The notes under the pieces: generated by a model
Seen by the model: only the letters and a program-made list of their open reading frames with translations
The model's database searches: none
What the model was told of the DNA's origin: nothing
Part shown: positions 27,857-37,011 of the stretch, piece after piece
How the letters are laid out: each line of letters opens with the position of its first letter
Numbering within the stretch: the first letter of the stretch is position 1
NCBI RefSeq assembly: GCF_016925635.1
Contig: NZ_CP070490.1
Span: 1,178,001-1,242,000, forward strand
Source: Lysinibacillus fusiformis
GTDB taxonomy: Bacteria; Bacillota; Bacilli; Bacillales_A; Planococcaceae
Direction of reading: 5' to 3'
Length of the DNA: 64,000 nt
Made by a program: the position numbers and the translations under genes

Positions 27857-29143
27857 ATGCATCTATCAATGAAACAAACACAAGATTTGAATTTAGTGAT
27901 GACCGTACAACTTCGCCAAGCCATTGAATTGCTACAGTATTCTACACAGGAACTAGAGCAGTTTATCCGTGAACAAGAGCTGATGAATCCATTAATAGCA
28001 TTGATTGAGCCAACATTCCCAGAACGTGTGCCCACGTCAAAAGCTGTAACTCGTCAAACAAACATGGTAGATACTTTATCTAAATATGAACAAAATATTC
28101 GCGATGATTTATTTGAACAAGTGAAGTTAACTTTCTCTAAAGACACAGATATTAAATTACTTAAACATATTATTTATCATTTGGATGACAACGGTTACTA
28201 TGAGCTACCAATTGCACCTATTTATCAGGACCAAGAAATTCATAGAGGTATTCACTTATTACAAACCATTGGCCCTCTTGGTGTTGGTGCACGCAGTTTA
28301 CAAGAATGTTTGCTGTTACAAACAATTTATCGTCATGATAGTCCAAAACATACTGATGAAGTGATTGCCAATCATTTAGAAGCGTTTGCAAATAAAAAAT
28401 GGAAACAAATCGCTCATGATTTGAATATCTCGCTTTGTGATATGCAAGCCATTTATCAATTTATTCTAACTTTACAGCCAAAGCTAAGCTCACTGTTCCA
28501 TCAAGAAGCCATCCAACACAATACGCCAGACATTATTGTACAAGTGCAGGATGATGCTATTACGTTTTCTTTAAATGACTATTACTTGCCTAAACTCAAA
28601 CTTCACCCTGACTATGTTCCGTATATTACGAGCAATTCTTCTGAAAAGGGTTATTTTAAAAAGCACTTATCCGATTATCAATGGCTCGTTAGTAGTATCG
28701 AACAACGGCGCCATACGATTATCAAAATTATGACGGCGCTAATTGACAAGCAAGAAGCTTTTTTTACACATGGTTTTGCTGCGATACAGCCTCTTACATT
28801 ACGAGAAGTTGCAGAGCAAATAGGTGTACATGAATCAACAGTTAGTCGTGTCACAACAAATAAATACGTACAAACACCTTATGGCACATATGAGCTTCGT
28901 GATTTATTTACTTCAAAATTACAAACAACGAATGGCGATAGCGTGTCACAAATTACGGTAAAATCGCTGTTAGCAGATTATATTAAAAACGAAAATAAAA
29001 ATAAACCTTGCTCTGATCAAAAAATCTCTAATTATTTCAAAGCCAGTCATGGTATCGAAATTTCACGTCGTACGATTACTAAATATCGTGAGGAAATGAA
29101 TATCCCATCTTCTTCACGACGCAAGGAGATTCAGTTTAGTTAA
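27857..29143 (+). CDS. rpoN: RNA polymerase sigma-54 factor
   Basis: A 428-residue sigma-54. Region I is glutamine/leucine-rich (TQDLNLVMTVQLRQAIELLQ), the core-binding region follows, a helix-turn-helix EVAEQIGVHESTVSRV is near residues 315-330, and the C-terminal RpoN box is present as SRRTITKYREEM. An RBS GAGG lies eight bases before the ATG. Sigma-54 needs an AAA+ activator; one is encoded at 34881. Its place amid six -24/-12 promoters suggests a local regulon, although it may also serve other genes. Confidence 0.97.
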   Translation: MHLSMKQTQDLNLVMTVQLRQAIELLQYSTQELEQFIREQELMNPLIALIEPTFPERVPTSKAVTRQTNMVDTLSKYEQNIRDDLFEQVKLTFSKDTDIKLLKHIIYHLDDNGYYELPIAPIYQDQEIHRGIHLLQTIGPLGVGARSLQECLLLQTIYRHDSPKHTDEVIANHLEAFANKKWKQIAHDLNISLCDMQAIYQFILTLQPKLSSLFHQEAIQHNTPDIIVQVQDDAITFSLNDYYLPKLKLHPDYVPYITSNSSEKGYFKKHLSDYQWLVSSIEQRRHTIIKIMTALIDKQEAFFTHGFAAIQPLTLREVAEQIGVHESTVSRVTTNKYVQTPYGTYELRDLFTSKLQTTNGDSVSQITVKSLLADYIKNENKNKPCSDQKISNYFKASHGIEISRRTITKYREEMNIPSSSRRKEIQFS

Positions 29144-29150
29144 GCATTTG

Positions 29151-29184
29151 AAAAGGAGCTATCTCATTGTAGGTAGCTCCTTTT
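29151..29184. terminator. Terminator between rpoN and the hydroxyproline operon
   Basis: AAAAGGAGCTATC pairs with AGGTAGCTCCTTTT around a short loop, between two converging genes. Confidence 0.75.
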
Positions 29185-29213
29185 CTATATATGAATTTAA
29201 GGGGGTTACTCAA

Positions 29214-30698
29214 TCAATTTTGCTTCATATTAACAAAAACACTTTTTATTTCTGTATAGTTGGACAGGCCGTATTCGCCACCCATTTCTCGTCCAATACC
29301 TGATTGTTTATAGCCACCAAACGGCATTGTTTCCCATTCTAAACCAAAGTCATTGATCCATACTGTTCCTGCTTGTAGTTTACTAGAGATATAATGCGCT
29401 TTTTTCACATTTTCCGTCCAAATACTTGCAGCCAGTCCATACTTACTATCATTTGCACGTGCAATAACTTCTTCTATTGTTTCAAACGAAAAGATGGACA
29501 TAACTGGCCCAAAAATTTCTTCTTGAGCAATTGTCATATCATCTTGTACATCTGCAAATACAGTAGGTTGTACGAAGTAACCTTTGTTAAATGCACGCCC
29601 ACCACCTGCTACAAGTCGTGCGCCTTCTGCCTTTCCTTTTTCGATAAAACCAAGAACTGTATTGAATTGTTTTTGCGACACGAGTGGTCCCATTTCTGTC
29701 TGTGGATCTAATCCAGGTCCTAGTTTTACTTCTTGTGCCTTTTCAGCAAGCTTCTCCACGAATTGATTGTACAGACTACTATGCACAAATACGCGGGTAC
29801 AAGCACTACAGTTTTGTCCATGATTATACATTGTCCCTGCAAATGTACCTTCTATTGCAGTTTCTATATCAGCATCTGCTAACACGATAGCTGGCGATTT
29901 ACCACCGAGTTCTAACGTAACACTCTTCACATCATCTGCGGCTTTTTTCATAACATGAATGCCCGTTTTAGTTGAGCCAGTAAATGCAACCTTTGCGACA
30001 CCTTTATGTGTGACAATTGCCTCTCCTGCCTCTCCTGTACCAGGAACAATGTTCACAACACCATCCGGCAAACCGGCTTGTTTCATTAATTTCCCTACAT
30101 ATAATAATGACAACGATGTTTCCGCTGCTGGTTTAATAACGACGGTACAACCAACTGCTAATGCAGCGCCTAATTTCCATGCAGCCATGGCAAGCGGGAA
30201 ATTCCACGGAATAATTTGTCCAACAACCCCTACTGGCTCATGAACCGTATAGTTTAAATAATTTTTAGATACTTGGACTGTTTGCCCTGTTATTTTTGTT
30301 GCCCAACCTGCATAATAACGGAAATGTTGCACAGTACCATCTACATCATCAGCTAATGCTATTTCGTAAGGCTTCCCATTATCTAATGATTCTAACTGCG
30401 CTAATTCCTCACGGTGTTCTTCTAATAAATCCGCAAATTTATATATAATCCGTGAACGTTCAGCTGCCTCCATTAAAGACCACTCACCGTCAAATGCTTT
30501 TTGTGCTGCTAATACTGCGATGTTGATGTCTTCAGCTTGCGCCTCACTTACTGTTGCAATGACCTCTTCATTTGCTGGATTTAATACGTCAAAGCTCTTA
30601 CCTGATTGAGATGCCACGTATTCACCGTTAATGTATAATCCAACCGGTGAATGTAAAAATTCTAGTACTTTTGGTTTCAGCGTTAATAAAGCCTCCAT
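29214..30698 (-). CDS. Aldehyde dehydrogenase, probable 2-ketoglutarate semialdehyde dehydrogenase
   Basis: A 494-residue NAD(P)-dependent aldehyde dehydrogenase with the nucleotide-site motif PWNFPLAM, the general-base motif VTLELGGKSP and the catalytic cysteine in GQNCSACTR. The ATG at 30698 follows AAGGGG by eight bases; a GTG three codons earlier is possible. Last gene of the operon with epimerase, dehydrogenase and deaminase, where it would oxidise 2-ketoglutarate semialdehyde to 2-oxoglutarate, the last step of hydroxyproline catabolism. Family is certain; the exact aldehyde is inferred from neighbours. Confidence 0.9.
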   Translation of the reverse strand: MEALLTLKPKVLEFLHSPVGLYINGEYVASQSGKSFDVLNPANEEVIATVSEAQAEDINIAVLAAQKAFDGEWSLMEAAERSRIIYKFADLLEEHREELAQLESLDNGKPYEIALADDVDGTVQHFRYYAGWATKITGQTVQVSKNYLNYTVHEPVGVVGQIIPWNFPLAMAAWKLGAALAVGCTVVIKPAAETSLSLLYVGKLMKQAGLPDGVVNIVPGTGEAGEAIVTHKGVAKVAFTGSTKTGIHVMKKAADDVKSVTLELGGKSPAIVLADADIETAIEGTFAGTMYNHGQNCSACTRVFVHSSLYNQFVEKLAEKAQEVKLGPGLDPQTEMGPLVSQKQFNTVLGFIEKGKAEGARLVAGGGRAFNKGYFVQPTVFADVQDDMTIAQEEIFGPVMSIFSFETIEEVIARANDSKYGLAASIWTENVKKAHYISSKLQAGTVWINDFGLEWETMPFGGYKQSGIGREMGGEYGLSNYTEIKSVFVNMKQN

Positions 30699-30715
30699 AT
30701 TCGACACCCCTTTTG

Positions 30716-31621
30716 TTAATGAAGTTCAGTAACCAACACATCTAAGTCTGCCAAAATAGCTTTTAATTGTGCATCTTCTTCTGCCGTTAGTGGCAGGCGC
30801 GGTAAACGACATGGTCCACCTGCCCAACCTTTTAGCTCCATTGCACGTTTAGTAATTTGTACATATTTGCCTGAGCCTTCTAAAAACGCACACAATGGTA
30901 AAAGACGATCGTAAATGGACCATGCCTTCTCTAGATTACCCTCTTGTACATTGTTGTATAGTTCAGTTACGAGTTCAGGCACGATGTTCCCTGATACAGA
31001 AATCCAACCGACAGCACCAACAAGGAATGATTCGATTGCTAAATCTTCTGATCCACAAAATACTTTAATATCGTCTTGTCCTTGACGTACAATATCACGT
31101 GCTTTGCCGATGCTACCACTCGATTCTTTAACATGTGTGATGTTTGGTACTTCTCTGCCTACTTTTAATATCGTCTCTAAACCAATATCCACACCCGAAG
31201 TGAATGGATTATTATAAATCATAATTGGGAAGCTTACCGACTCCGCTACTGTTTTAAAGTGTAAATATATTTCTTCATCTTTCGGATGAGCATAATAGGA
31301 GTTAATGAGTAAAGCAGCATCTGCTCCAGCCTGTTCAGCTTGTTGCGTATAGGCAACAGCATCCGCTGTCGTTTCTGCAGCTGTCCCTACGATTAACGTA
31401 ATACGACCTTTAATTTGATCTACTGCTACTTCTACCGCTTTAAAGCGTTCTTCTTTTGATAAACTTACAAATTCCCCTGTACTACCGTTAATTGCAATCC
31501 CTGTTACTCCTGCTTCAATAAAATGTTCAATATTTTGACGGAAACCATCCCAATCAATGTCTGTTTGATTTAACATCGGCGTTACTAATACTGGAAATAC
31601 ACCTTCTAATTTTTTCATCAT
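30716..31621 (-). CDS. DapA-family lyase, probable 1-pyrroline-4-hydroxy-2-carboxylate deaminase
   Basis: A 301-residue class I aldolase-fold enzyme of the dihydrodipicolinate synthase family. The Schiff-base lysine is in HVKESSG (K165), the tyrosine in MIYNNP (Y136) and the GSTGEF loop at 46-51. In a hydroxyproline operon the family member acts as the deaminase that converts 1-pyrroline-4-hydroxy-2-carboxylate to 2-ketoglutarate semialdehyde and ammonia. A true DapA is less likely given the neighbours. AGGAGG is five bases from the first ATG and eight from a second ATG, so the start may be 31618. Confidence 0.87.
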   Translation of the reverse strand: MMKKLEGVFPVLVTPMLNQTDIDWDGFRQNIEHFIEAGVTGIAINGSTGEFVSLSKEERFKAVEVAVDQIKGRITLIVGTAAETTADAVAYTQQAEQAGADAALLINSYYAHPKDEEIYLHFKTVAESVSFPIMIYNNPFTSGVDIGLETILKVGREVPNITHVKESSGSIGKARDIVRQGQDDIKVFCGSEDLAIESFLVGAVGWISVSGNIVPELVTELYNNVQEGNLEKAWSIYDRLLPLCAFLEGSGKYVQITKRAMELKGWAGGPCRLPRLPLTAEEDAQLKAILADLDVLVTELH

Positions 31622-31644
31622 TCTTTCCTCCTCTGTTTTAGTTA

Positions 31645-32517
31645 TTACACAATGATGAATCCTTGTTGTAATGGATCTTCGCTGTCTACTACAAATTGAT
31701 GGATTCCTGTGATATATCCTTTTAATGCAATTTCGTAGCCAACTTCATCTGTTCGTATCAACTCGATACTGCTGCCGAAAATACTACTATTTATTTGAAC
31801 AGCTTGATCACCTAATATTGCCGTTAATGCTAATGTGCTATCAACACTTGGTGAACGTAAAATATAGCCATCTCGCTCAAATGTTACTGAACGTACCATA
31901 CTGTCTAATTTTTCATACACGATAACACCATCTGCATCATGATATTTGGCACTTTCAGTTATTCCCCAAGTGCTAATATGAGCTAATTCATCTAGTACAA
32001 GTGCCTTTATATGGTGCGGTTTTTCCATCACCATATAGCGTCGTTCATCATCCACTACAACTCGCTCACCGGCTATACGCGCTGGCTTCACTGTCAAATT
32101 AACTGACAGTACTTCATCTTTTGTATCCGAAAGTTTTACATATACTTGGTGAATGCCTTTTACCGTTTCAATCGAATAAACGTTGTTGTTTGATAATTCA
32201 ATCGTGCCACATTCTAGTAATACAGTTGTCGTTGCTACAAGTGCCTCATACTTAAAATCTGTAGATGCTGCATGTTGGAAAAATAATAACCGGAATGAAG
32301 CGACCGCTGATGGCAATATTACGCAGCCATGCATACCACGATGTCCTCGTGGCTCATTTAGTAAAAGGTTTTTCGTATTTTCAAAATGTGTATTTAATGC
32401 AGTGGCCGCTTCTGCTATTTGTTGTTGATAAATGGCAATAGGTGATTGCACCACTATACGAAAGGCCTCTCCTACTACTTGTGTATCAATTGTTTGAAAA
32501 GATTTGTTATAGTTCAT
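31645..32517 (-). CDS. Proline racemase-family protein lacking both catalytic cysteines
   Basis: A 290-residue paralogue of the neighbouring epimerase. It keeps the family fold landmarks FQTIDT, NEPRGH at 54-59 (the same numbering as the epimerase), RSP and the C-terminal DPLQQGFIIV. But the first catalytic motif MCGH is replaced by FKYE (near 88-91) and the second, DRSPCGTGT, by LRSPSVDST, with Ser224 in place of cysteine. It therefore should not racemise by the two-cysteine mechanism. It may be a non-catalytic partner of the epimerase, a diverged dehydratase or a binding protein. It sits 12 bases downstream of the epimerase gene, in the same operon. Confidence 0.85.
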   Translation of the reverse strand: MNYNKSFQTIDTQVVGEAFRIVVQSPIAIYQQQIAEAATALNTHFENTKNLLLNEPRGHRGMHGCVILPSAVASFRLLFFQHAASTDFKYEALVATTTVLLECGTIELSNNNVYSIETVKGIHQVYVKLSDTKDEVLSVNLTVKPARIAGERVVVDDERRYMVMEKPHHIKALVLDELAHISTWGITESAKYHDADGVIVYEKLDSMVRSVTFERDGYILRSPSVDSTLALTAILGDQAVQINSSIFGSSIELIRTDEVGYEIALKGYITGIHQFVVDSEDPLQQGFIIV

Positions 32518-32529
32518 CTATATCCTCCT

Positions 32530-33549
32530 TTAGTGATCCATCGGTGGAATCATTAAATAGCCTTCTTTTAATGGGTCTTGCTCATTATAAAAGAATTTAT
32601 GCATGCCCATTACCCATGCAGACCCTGTTACTTCTGGGATAACAGCTATTCCATCACCTACAGTTACTTCCTCTAGTACACGTGCTGTAAATAGTGTTCC
32701 TACGATACTTTCATAAACAAATGGTTCATTGATTGCCAGCTCATTTTTCGTATACAGCGTAGCAATTTTAGCTGACGTACCTGTACCACATGGTGAACGG
32801 TCTATTCCTCCTGGCGGTACAACTACTGTATTTTTTAAATGTGCTAATTCATTGGTAGCATCCGTATAAAACTCCATATGTGTTAGCCCCTCAATAAACG
32901 AAAACTCAGGATGTACAATCTTTTCTTTGGCATTGACAGCATTTCGGAGACGAATACCTGTATTAATGATTGCTGTCGCATTTTCTACTGTTAAATCGAG
33001 ACCTATTTTACGAGCATCGACAATACCGTAAAAATTGCCTCCGTAGGCAATTTCGCATTCAACAATCCCTAGCTCCGGATCTTCAATACCAACTTTCTTT
33101 AATAGGAATGAAGGTACATTTTTAAATGTCACTTCTTTGGCAATTCCTTCTTCTACTTTAATTTGTACATTGATTAAACCTGCTGGCGTGTCTAATGTAA
33201 TATTTGTATATGGTGTTTGGATGTCTATTAATTGTGCTTCGACGAGTGCTGTACAAACACCAATCGTGTCATGTCCACACATCGGCAAGTAGCCACCTGT
33301 TTCGATATAAATAACGCCAAGATCAGCATCTGGATGGCAAGGGTCTGTAATAATAGCGCCTGACATAACACTATGGCCACGAGGTTCATTCATCAAAAAC
33401 TTGCGTATCCAGTCATAATGTTTTTGCATATATAGCATTTTGTCTGACATCGTTTCCCCTTGTAATTTCGGCATACCACTAATAAGGGACCGAGTTGGAT
33501 TGCCCCCTGTATGAGTATCAATTGTGGTAAATAGCTTTTGGAATTTCAT
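32530..33549 (-). CDS. 4-hydroxyproline 2-epimerase (proline racemase family)
   Basis: A 339-residue enzyme with both catalytic cysteines of the family, C91 in PMCGHDTIG and C254 in DRSPCGTGTSA. These act as the acid/base pair that inverts the alpha carbon of trans-4-hydroxy-L-proline to cis-4-hydroxy-D-proline. Proline racemase itself is the alternative; neighbouring dehydrogenase, deaminase and semialdehyde dehydrogenase genes favour hydroxyproline. Its ATG overlaps the stop of the dehydrogenase gene by four bases, so the operon is tightly packed. Confidence 0.92.
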   Translation of the reverse strand: MKFQKLFTTIDTHTGGNPTRSLISGMPKLQGETMSDKMLYMQKHYDWIRKFLMNEPRGHSVMSGAIITDPCHPDADLGVIYIETGGYLPMCGHDTIGVCTALVEAQLIDIQTPYTNITLDTPAGLINVQIKVEEGIAKEVTFKNVPSFLLKKVGIEDPELGIVECEIAYGGNFYGIVDARKIGLDLTVENATAIINTGIRLRNAVNAKEKIVHPEFSFIEGLTHMEFYTDATNELAHLKNTVVVPPGGIDRSPCGTGTSAKIATLYTKNELAINEPFVYESIVGTLFTARVLEEVTVGDGIAVIPEVTGSAWVMGMHKFFYNEQDPLKEGYLMIPPMDH

Positions 33550-34727
33550 GTGTGAAGTACTCCCTTCTGAAATCGATTCATATTAACTGGCTCCTTTGGA
33601 ATACACGTATCTTTATATTGCAACAATTCTTGTACGAGTTTTCCTGTAACGGCAGCTAAGCTTATACCGTCCCCTTCATGGCCTGCCGCTATATAGAAGC
33701 CTGGTACTTGCTCTACTTCACAAATAATTGGTAAATGATCTTCCGTCCATGGTCTTAAGCCACAATATGTACGAATAATTGACATATCGGCGATTTTCGG
33801 ATAAAAGCGCATAGCACGCCTAGCAATCATTTTGACAACATCATGATTTACTTTTGTATCAAACCCAACAAATTGACGACTACTCCCGATTAAAAAATTT
33901 TGTGCTTCGGTCGGTTCAAAAACTAATGCAACGCCGTATTTTTCAATATCTGCATCCACCATACGCTGTCCACCGAATTTGGAGATTAAATAGCCAAATT
34001 CCATCACTTTGCGAAGACCTACTGGCTCTTGACGTGACGCAACAATAAGGTGTCCTTTACGCGGCTGTATTGGGATATCGATGCCTAACATCTGTCCAAT
34101 GCTTGGAGCCCAAATACCACAAGCATTAATTACTTTATTAGCCGTCATCATCTCCACATTTGTATCGATTAAAAAGGTGCCATCTGACTGCTTCTTAATC
34201 TCTCTGACCTCGGTATGTTTTCTTATTTTTGCTCCAAATTTTTCTGCTGAATGAAACATGGAAAACGTAAGCATATACGGATTCACTGTTGAGTCGGTTT
34301 TACACTCAAGTCCACCATATAAATCATCAGCAAAAAACTTTGATTCATTTTTTAAATCTGCGCGGTCTAACATCTTAAAATCTAACCCCGCCTGTTTTTG
34401 CCGTGTCACCCATTGCTGTGCAGCTTCCATTTCTACATCACTTTCACAAACAAGAATACTTCCTGGGTTACGGTATTCAAATTTAATTTCTAAGTCTTTA
34501 TCTAATTCATGTACTAATTGTTGGCTTACTAATGACATTTGGCTATCAAAGCCTGGGTCCTTATCGATGGCTAAAATATTGCCATCACAACGAGAAGATG
34601 TACCACTCGCTAATTCATTTTTTTCGAGTACAGTTATTTCAAGTCCTGCCTTGGCACAATAGTAAGCAATTGCCGCTCCAATAATACCTCCGCCAATAAT
34701 AACGATATCATGATGAGATGTCCCCAA
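33546..34727 (-). CDS. FAD-dependent D-amino acid oxidoreductase, probable D-hydroxyproline dehydrogenase FAD subunit
   Basis: A 393-residue DAO-family flavoprotein with the dinucleotide motif DIVIIGGGIIGAAIAYYCAK and the C-terminal AAGHEGDGISLA that closes the FAD site. The TTG at 34725-34727 is the likely start: AAGGAGGG lies just upstream and the sigma-54 promoter at 34763-34778 would start transcription near 34752, which rules out the ATG at 34760. It resembles the B subunit of opine/D-hydroxyproline dehydrogenases. Partner subunits are encoded at 36745-38559, on the other side of the activator gene. First gene of the catabolic operon. Confidence 0.9.
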   Translation of the reverse strand: MGTSHHDIVIIGGGIIGAAIAYYCAKAGLEITVLEKNELASGTSSRCDGNILAIDKDPGFDSQMSLVSQQLVHELDKDLEIKFEYRNPGSILVCESDVEMEAAQQWVTRQKQAGLDFKMLDRADLKNESKFFADDLYGGLECKTDSTVNPYMLTFSMFHSAEKFGAKIRKHTEVREIKKQSDGTFLIDTNVEMMTANKVINACGIWAPSIGQMLGIDIPIQPRKGHLIVASRQEPVGLRKVMEFGYLISKFGGQRMVDADIEKYGVALVFEPTEAQNFLIGSSRQFVGFDTKVNHDVVKMIARRAMRFYPKIADMSIIRTYCGLRPWTEDHLPIICEVEQVPGFYIAAGHEGDGISLAAVTGKLVQELLQYKDTCIPKEPVNMNRFQKGVLHT

Positions 34728-34762
34728 GGTTCTCCCTCCTTTTTTACTAACACTTAACATTG

Positions 34763-34778
34763 TGCAAAAACTATGCCA
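34763..34778 (-). promoter_or_regulatory. Sigma-54 promoter of the hydroxyproline operon
   Basis: Minus-strand TGGCATAGTTTTTGCA matches the -24/-12 consensus and is identical over 16 bases to the promoter at 36684-36699. Confidence 0.92.
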
Positions 34779-34880
34779 ATCTAAACATCTGGAATTTGTT
34801 TGATTAAGAAGCCACTATATGTCAAAATAAATTTTAATATTCTAAAAAATTTGACATACGGTTACGAAGGGGGACTTACA

Positions 34881-36593
34881 TTGCATCCATACCATTTAAT
34901 TATGAATAAAATGCTAAAACGGAATTTTGCTTTTATCCCTATAGAAGAAGTCGTTACTAAAATGAATAATGATAAGATACAGTATTTTGTTATTGAAAAT
35001 GACAAGCCTTATGCCGTGAAAAGAGGCAAAAGAAAAAGTGATATTAACTATATAGCCTGTCAAATTGTTCGCATGGATTGTCCGCTCAAAACAGCACTTG
35101 ATTATTTAGAGGAATATGAGTATTTACTTGTGCGCGACGAAGCAAAAGAATATATAGGTTATTTATGGAAAGAATCTTTAATGCATGATCTTGCCTATGA
35201 ATTAGAGTGTATCAACGCATACTTAAACACTATTTTAGAAACGATTAATGAGTCATGTACTGTCATTGATGGTAATCAAAACGTCATTTATTGGACCAAG
35301 GGTGCAGAAAGTATTTTTTCTGTATCTGGCAATCATATTATTGGACAGCCCATCACTAAATTCTTTAAGGAAGATCAACTTGAAATATTACATACATTGC
35401 AGCATGGGAAATCAGTTTATCAGCAACAACATTTCCCTCGTGAAGATCTTGTCGTGATGATTAATTCAAATCCTGTTATGTTAAATGATAAAACGATTGG
35501 CGCAGTGGTGGCAGAGACAGATATTACGCATGTAAAAAAATTAAACGAGGAACTCCATCTTACATCGGAAAAATTGCTAAATTTAGAAAAACAGATGAAT
35601 ACAAATGGCTTAGCATATGATCCTTTTACATTGATTCGTGGTAATAGTCCGCAGCTTAAAAGCGTGCTTGAAAAGGTCAAAAAAGTCGCGGAAACAGAGG
35701 CAAATATTTTAATTTACGGTGAAAGTGGGGTCGGCAAAGAGCTTTTCGCTCGTGCAGTCCATGCCATTCGTGAAAAACCTGAAGCACCCTTTGTCGCAAT
35801 CAACTGTGGGGCCATTCCTAGTGGCTTATTTGAAAGTGAGATTTTTGGCTATGAAAAAGGTGCCTTTTCTGGTGCCCATCAAAAAGGGAAAAAAGGAAAA
35901 GTTGAGCTAGCCCGTGGCGGCACCCTGTTTCTAGATGAAATTGGTGAAATGCCTTTAGACATGCAAGTAAAAATTTTGCGACTGCTACAAGAGAAAACAT
36001 TTTATGCTGTCGGTGGTACTAAGGAAATGGATGTTGATTTTAATTTAGTTGCTGCTACGAATAGGGACTTAAAACAATTAGTTGCAGAAGGGAAATTTAG
36101 AGAAGATTTATATTACCGCTTAAATGTTGTGAATTTCACTGTTCCTCCATTACGAGAGCGAGCATCAGATATTTTAGAAATTAGTAACTATTTCTTATAT
36201 GAAAAATCGATTAAATATAACCGCCCTATTCAAGGGATTCCCCCTGAGATTGCCAATATTTTATTGCACTATCAATGGCCAGGAAATGTACGTGAACTTA
36301 GTAATGTTATAGAACGGCTAGTTGTATTTTCAAACGAGGGAGCCATTCACCTAGAAGATTTACCAACTGATATTTTAGCGGCCGTTCCTAAAGCAGAACT
36401 ACTGGAAATACCAAAGGATTTGCCACAAAGCAATGGCACTCAATTAAATGAACAGCTTGAACATTATGAGCGTGAAATTATTTTGCAACAGCTTGCTTCC
36501 GTGAATGGCAATAAAAAGATTTGCGCCAAAAATTTAGGCATTACGCGAGCCACTTTATACAACCGATTAAAAAGGCTAAACATAGATGTCTAA
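34881..36593 (+). CDS. Sigma-54-dependent transcriptional activator with PAS domain
   Basis: A 570-residue enhancer-binding protein. An N-terminal region of about 115 residues is unassigned, a PAS-like domain spans roughly 118-215 (NESCTVIDGNQNVIYW), the AAA+ core has Walker A GESGVGKE (280-287), the sigma-54 contact loop as GAFSGA (327-332, Ser in place of the usual Thr) and Walker B TLFLDEIGE (348-356). A Fis-type helix-turn-helix (KNLGITRATLYNRLKRL) closes the protein. TTG at 34881 follows AAGGGGG; the upstream ATG at 34800 has no ribosome site. It divides the two hydroxyproline gene groups and probably activates both from their -24/-12 promoters. A RocR-like role with a hydroxyproline or proline signal is inferred. 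Confidence 0.93.
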   Translation: MHPYHLIMNKMLKRNFAFIPIEEVVTKMNNDKIQYFVIENDKPYAVKRGKRKSDINYIACQIVRMDCPLKTALDYLEEYEYLLVRDEAKEYIGYLWKESLMHDLAYELECINAYLNTILETINESCTVIDGNQNVIYWTKGAESIFSVSGNHIIGQPITKFFKEDQLEILHTLQHGKSVYQQQHFPREDLVVMINSNPVMLNDKTIGAVVAETDITHVKKLNEELHLTSEKLLNLEKQMNTNGLAYDPFTLIRGNSPQLKSVLEKVKKVAETEANILIYGESGVGKELFARAVHAIREKPEAPFVAINCGAIPSGLFESEIFGYEKGAFSGAHQKGKKGKVELARGGTLFLDEIGEMPLDMQVKILRLLQEKTFYAVGGTKEMDVDFNLVAATNRDLKQLVAEGKFREDLYYRLNVVNFTVPPLRERASDILEISNYFLYEKSIKYNRPIQGIPPEIANILLHYQWPGNVRELSNVIERLVVFSNEGAIHLEDLPTDILAAVPKAELLEIPKDLPQSNGTQLNEQLEHYEREIILQQLASVNGNKKICAKNLGITRATLYNRLKRLNIDV

Positions 36594-36615
36594 TTTTTAT
36601 AAACTGTCCACTTTT

Positions 36616-36630
36616 TTATACACTCAGTGT
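36616..36630. promoter_or_regulatory. Candidate activator site upstream of the dehydrogenase operon
   Basis: TTATACACTCAGTGT holds the palindrome ACAC-TCA-GTGT, about 55 bases upstream of the -24 element. It shares TTTATACACT-NN-GTGT with the site at 27641. Confidence 0.3.
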
Positions 36631-36683
36631 TCGATACTTTAAACAAATGCTTGTTGCTTATGAAACTCCTATAAGAAATTTTC

Positions 36684-36699
36684 TGGCATAGTTTTTGCA
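36684..36699 (+). promoter_or_regulatory. Sigma-54 promoter of the D-hydroxyproline dehydrogenase operon
   Basis: TGGCATAGTTTTTGCA matches the consensus and is identical to the promoter of the divergent catabolic operon at 34763-34778. It is 46 bases before the first ATG. Confidence 0.92.
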
Positions 36700-36744
36700 G
36701 TAACTATATACGTAAATAAAAATTTCGTATTAGGGGTGTAGGCT

Positions 36745-37011
36745 ATGCAAAATAAAACGATGATCGTATGTCGTTGTGAAGAAGTGAGCTTCGATGAACT
36801 GGTCAAAACAGCATCTGAATATAATTGTTCTGCACGAGAACTAAAATTACGTACGCGTGCAGGTATGGGCTATTGTGGTGGTCGCACTTGTCGCACAATG
36901 GTAGACCAAATCGCACATATCCACCAGCCAAGAAGCAATAATGACATATCATTAAAATACCAAGCTCCCATTCGCCCGGTGCGTTTTGCGGATTTAGGGG
37001 AGGTTAAATAA
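36745..37011 (+). CDS. BFD-like [2Fe-2S] protein, probable dehydrogenase subunit
   Basis: An 88-residue iron-sulphur protein of the bacterioferritin-associated ferredoxin type. Four cysteines, C9, C11, C44 and C49, are spaced as in VCRC and GYCGGRTC. Small BFD-like subunits of this kind occur in heteromeric amino-acid dehydrogenases and opine oxidases, where they relay electrons. Its stop and the next start share a base (TAATG). First gene of a three-gene operon under sigma-54. Confidence 0.87.
   Translation: MQNKTMIVCRCEEVSFDELVKTASEYNCSARELKLRTRAGMGYCGGRTCRTMVDQIAHIHQPRSNNDISLKYQAPIRPVRFADLGEVK

Noticed and set aside
27661-27927. 88-codon frame starting ATG 27661
   Set aside because: No ribosome site, overlaps the start of rpoN, and its content is AT-rich hydrophobic without a pattern.
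30716-31621. Calling the DapA-family gene dihydrodipicolinate synthase
   Set aside because: No lysine-pathway neighbours; the operon is for hydroxyproline breakdown.
34758-34760. ATG at 34760 as start of the D-amino acid oxidoreductase
   Set aside because: It lies at or upstream of the expected start of the sigma-54 transcript, and the ribosome site is downstream of it.
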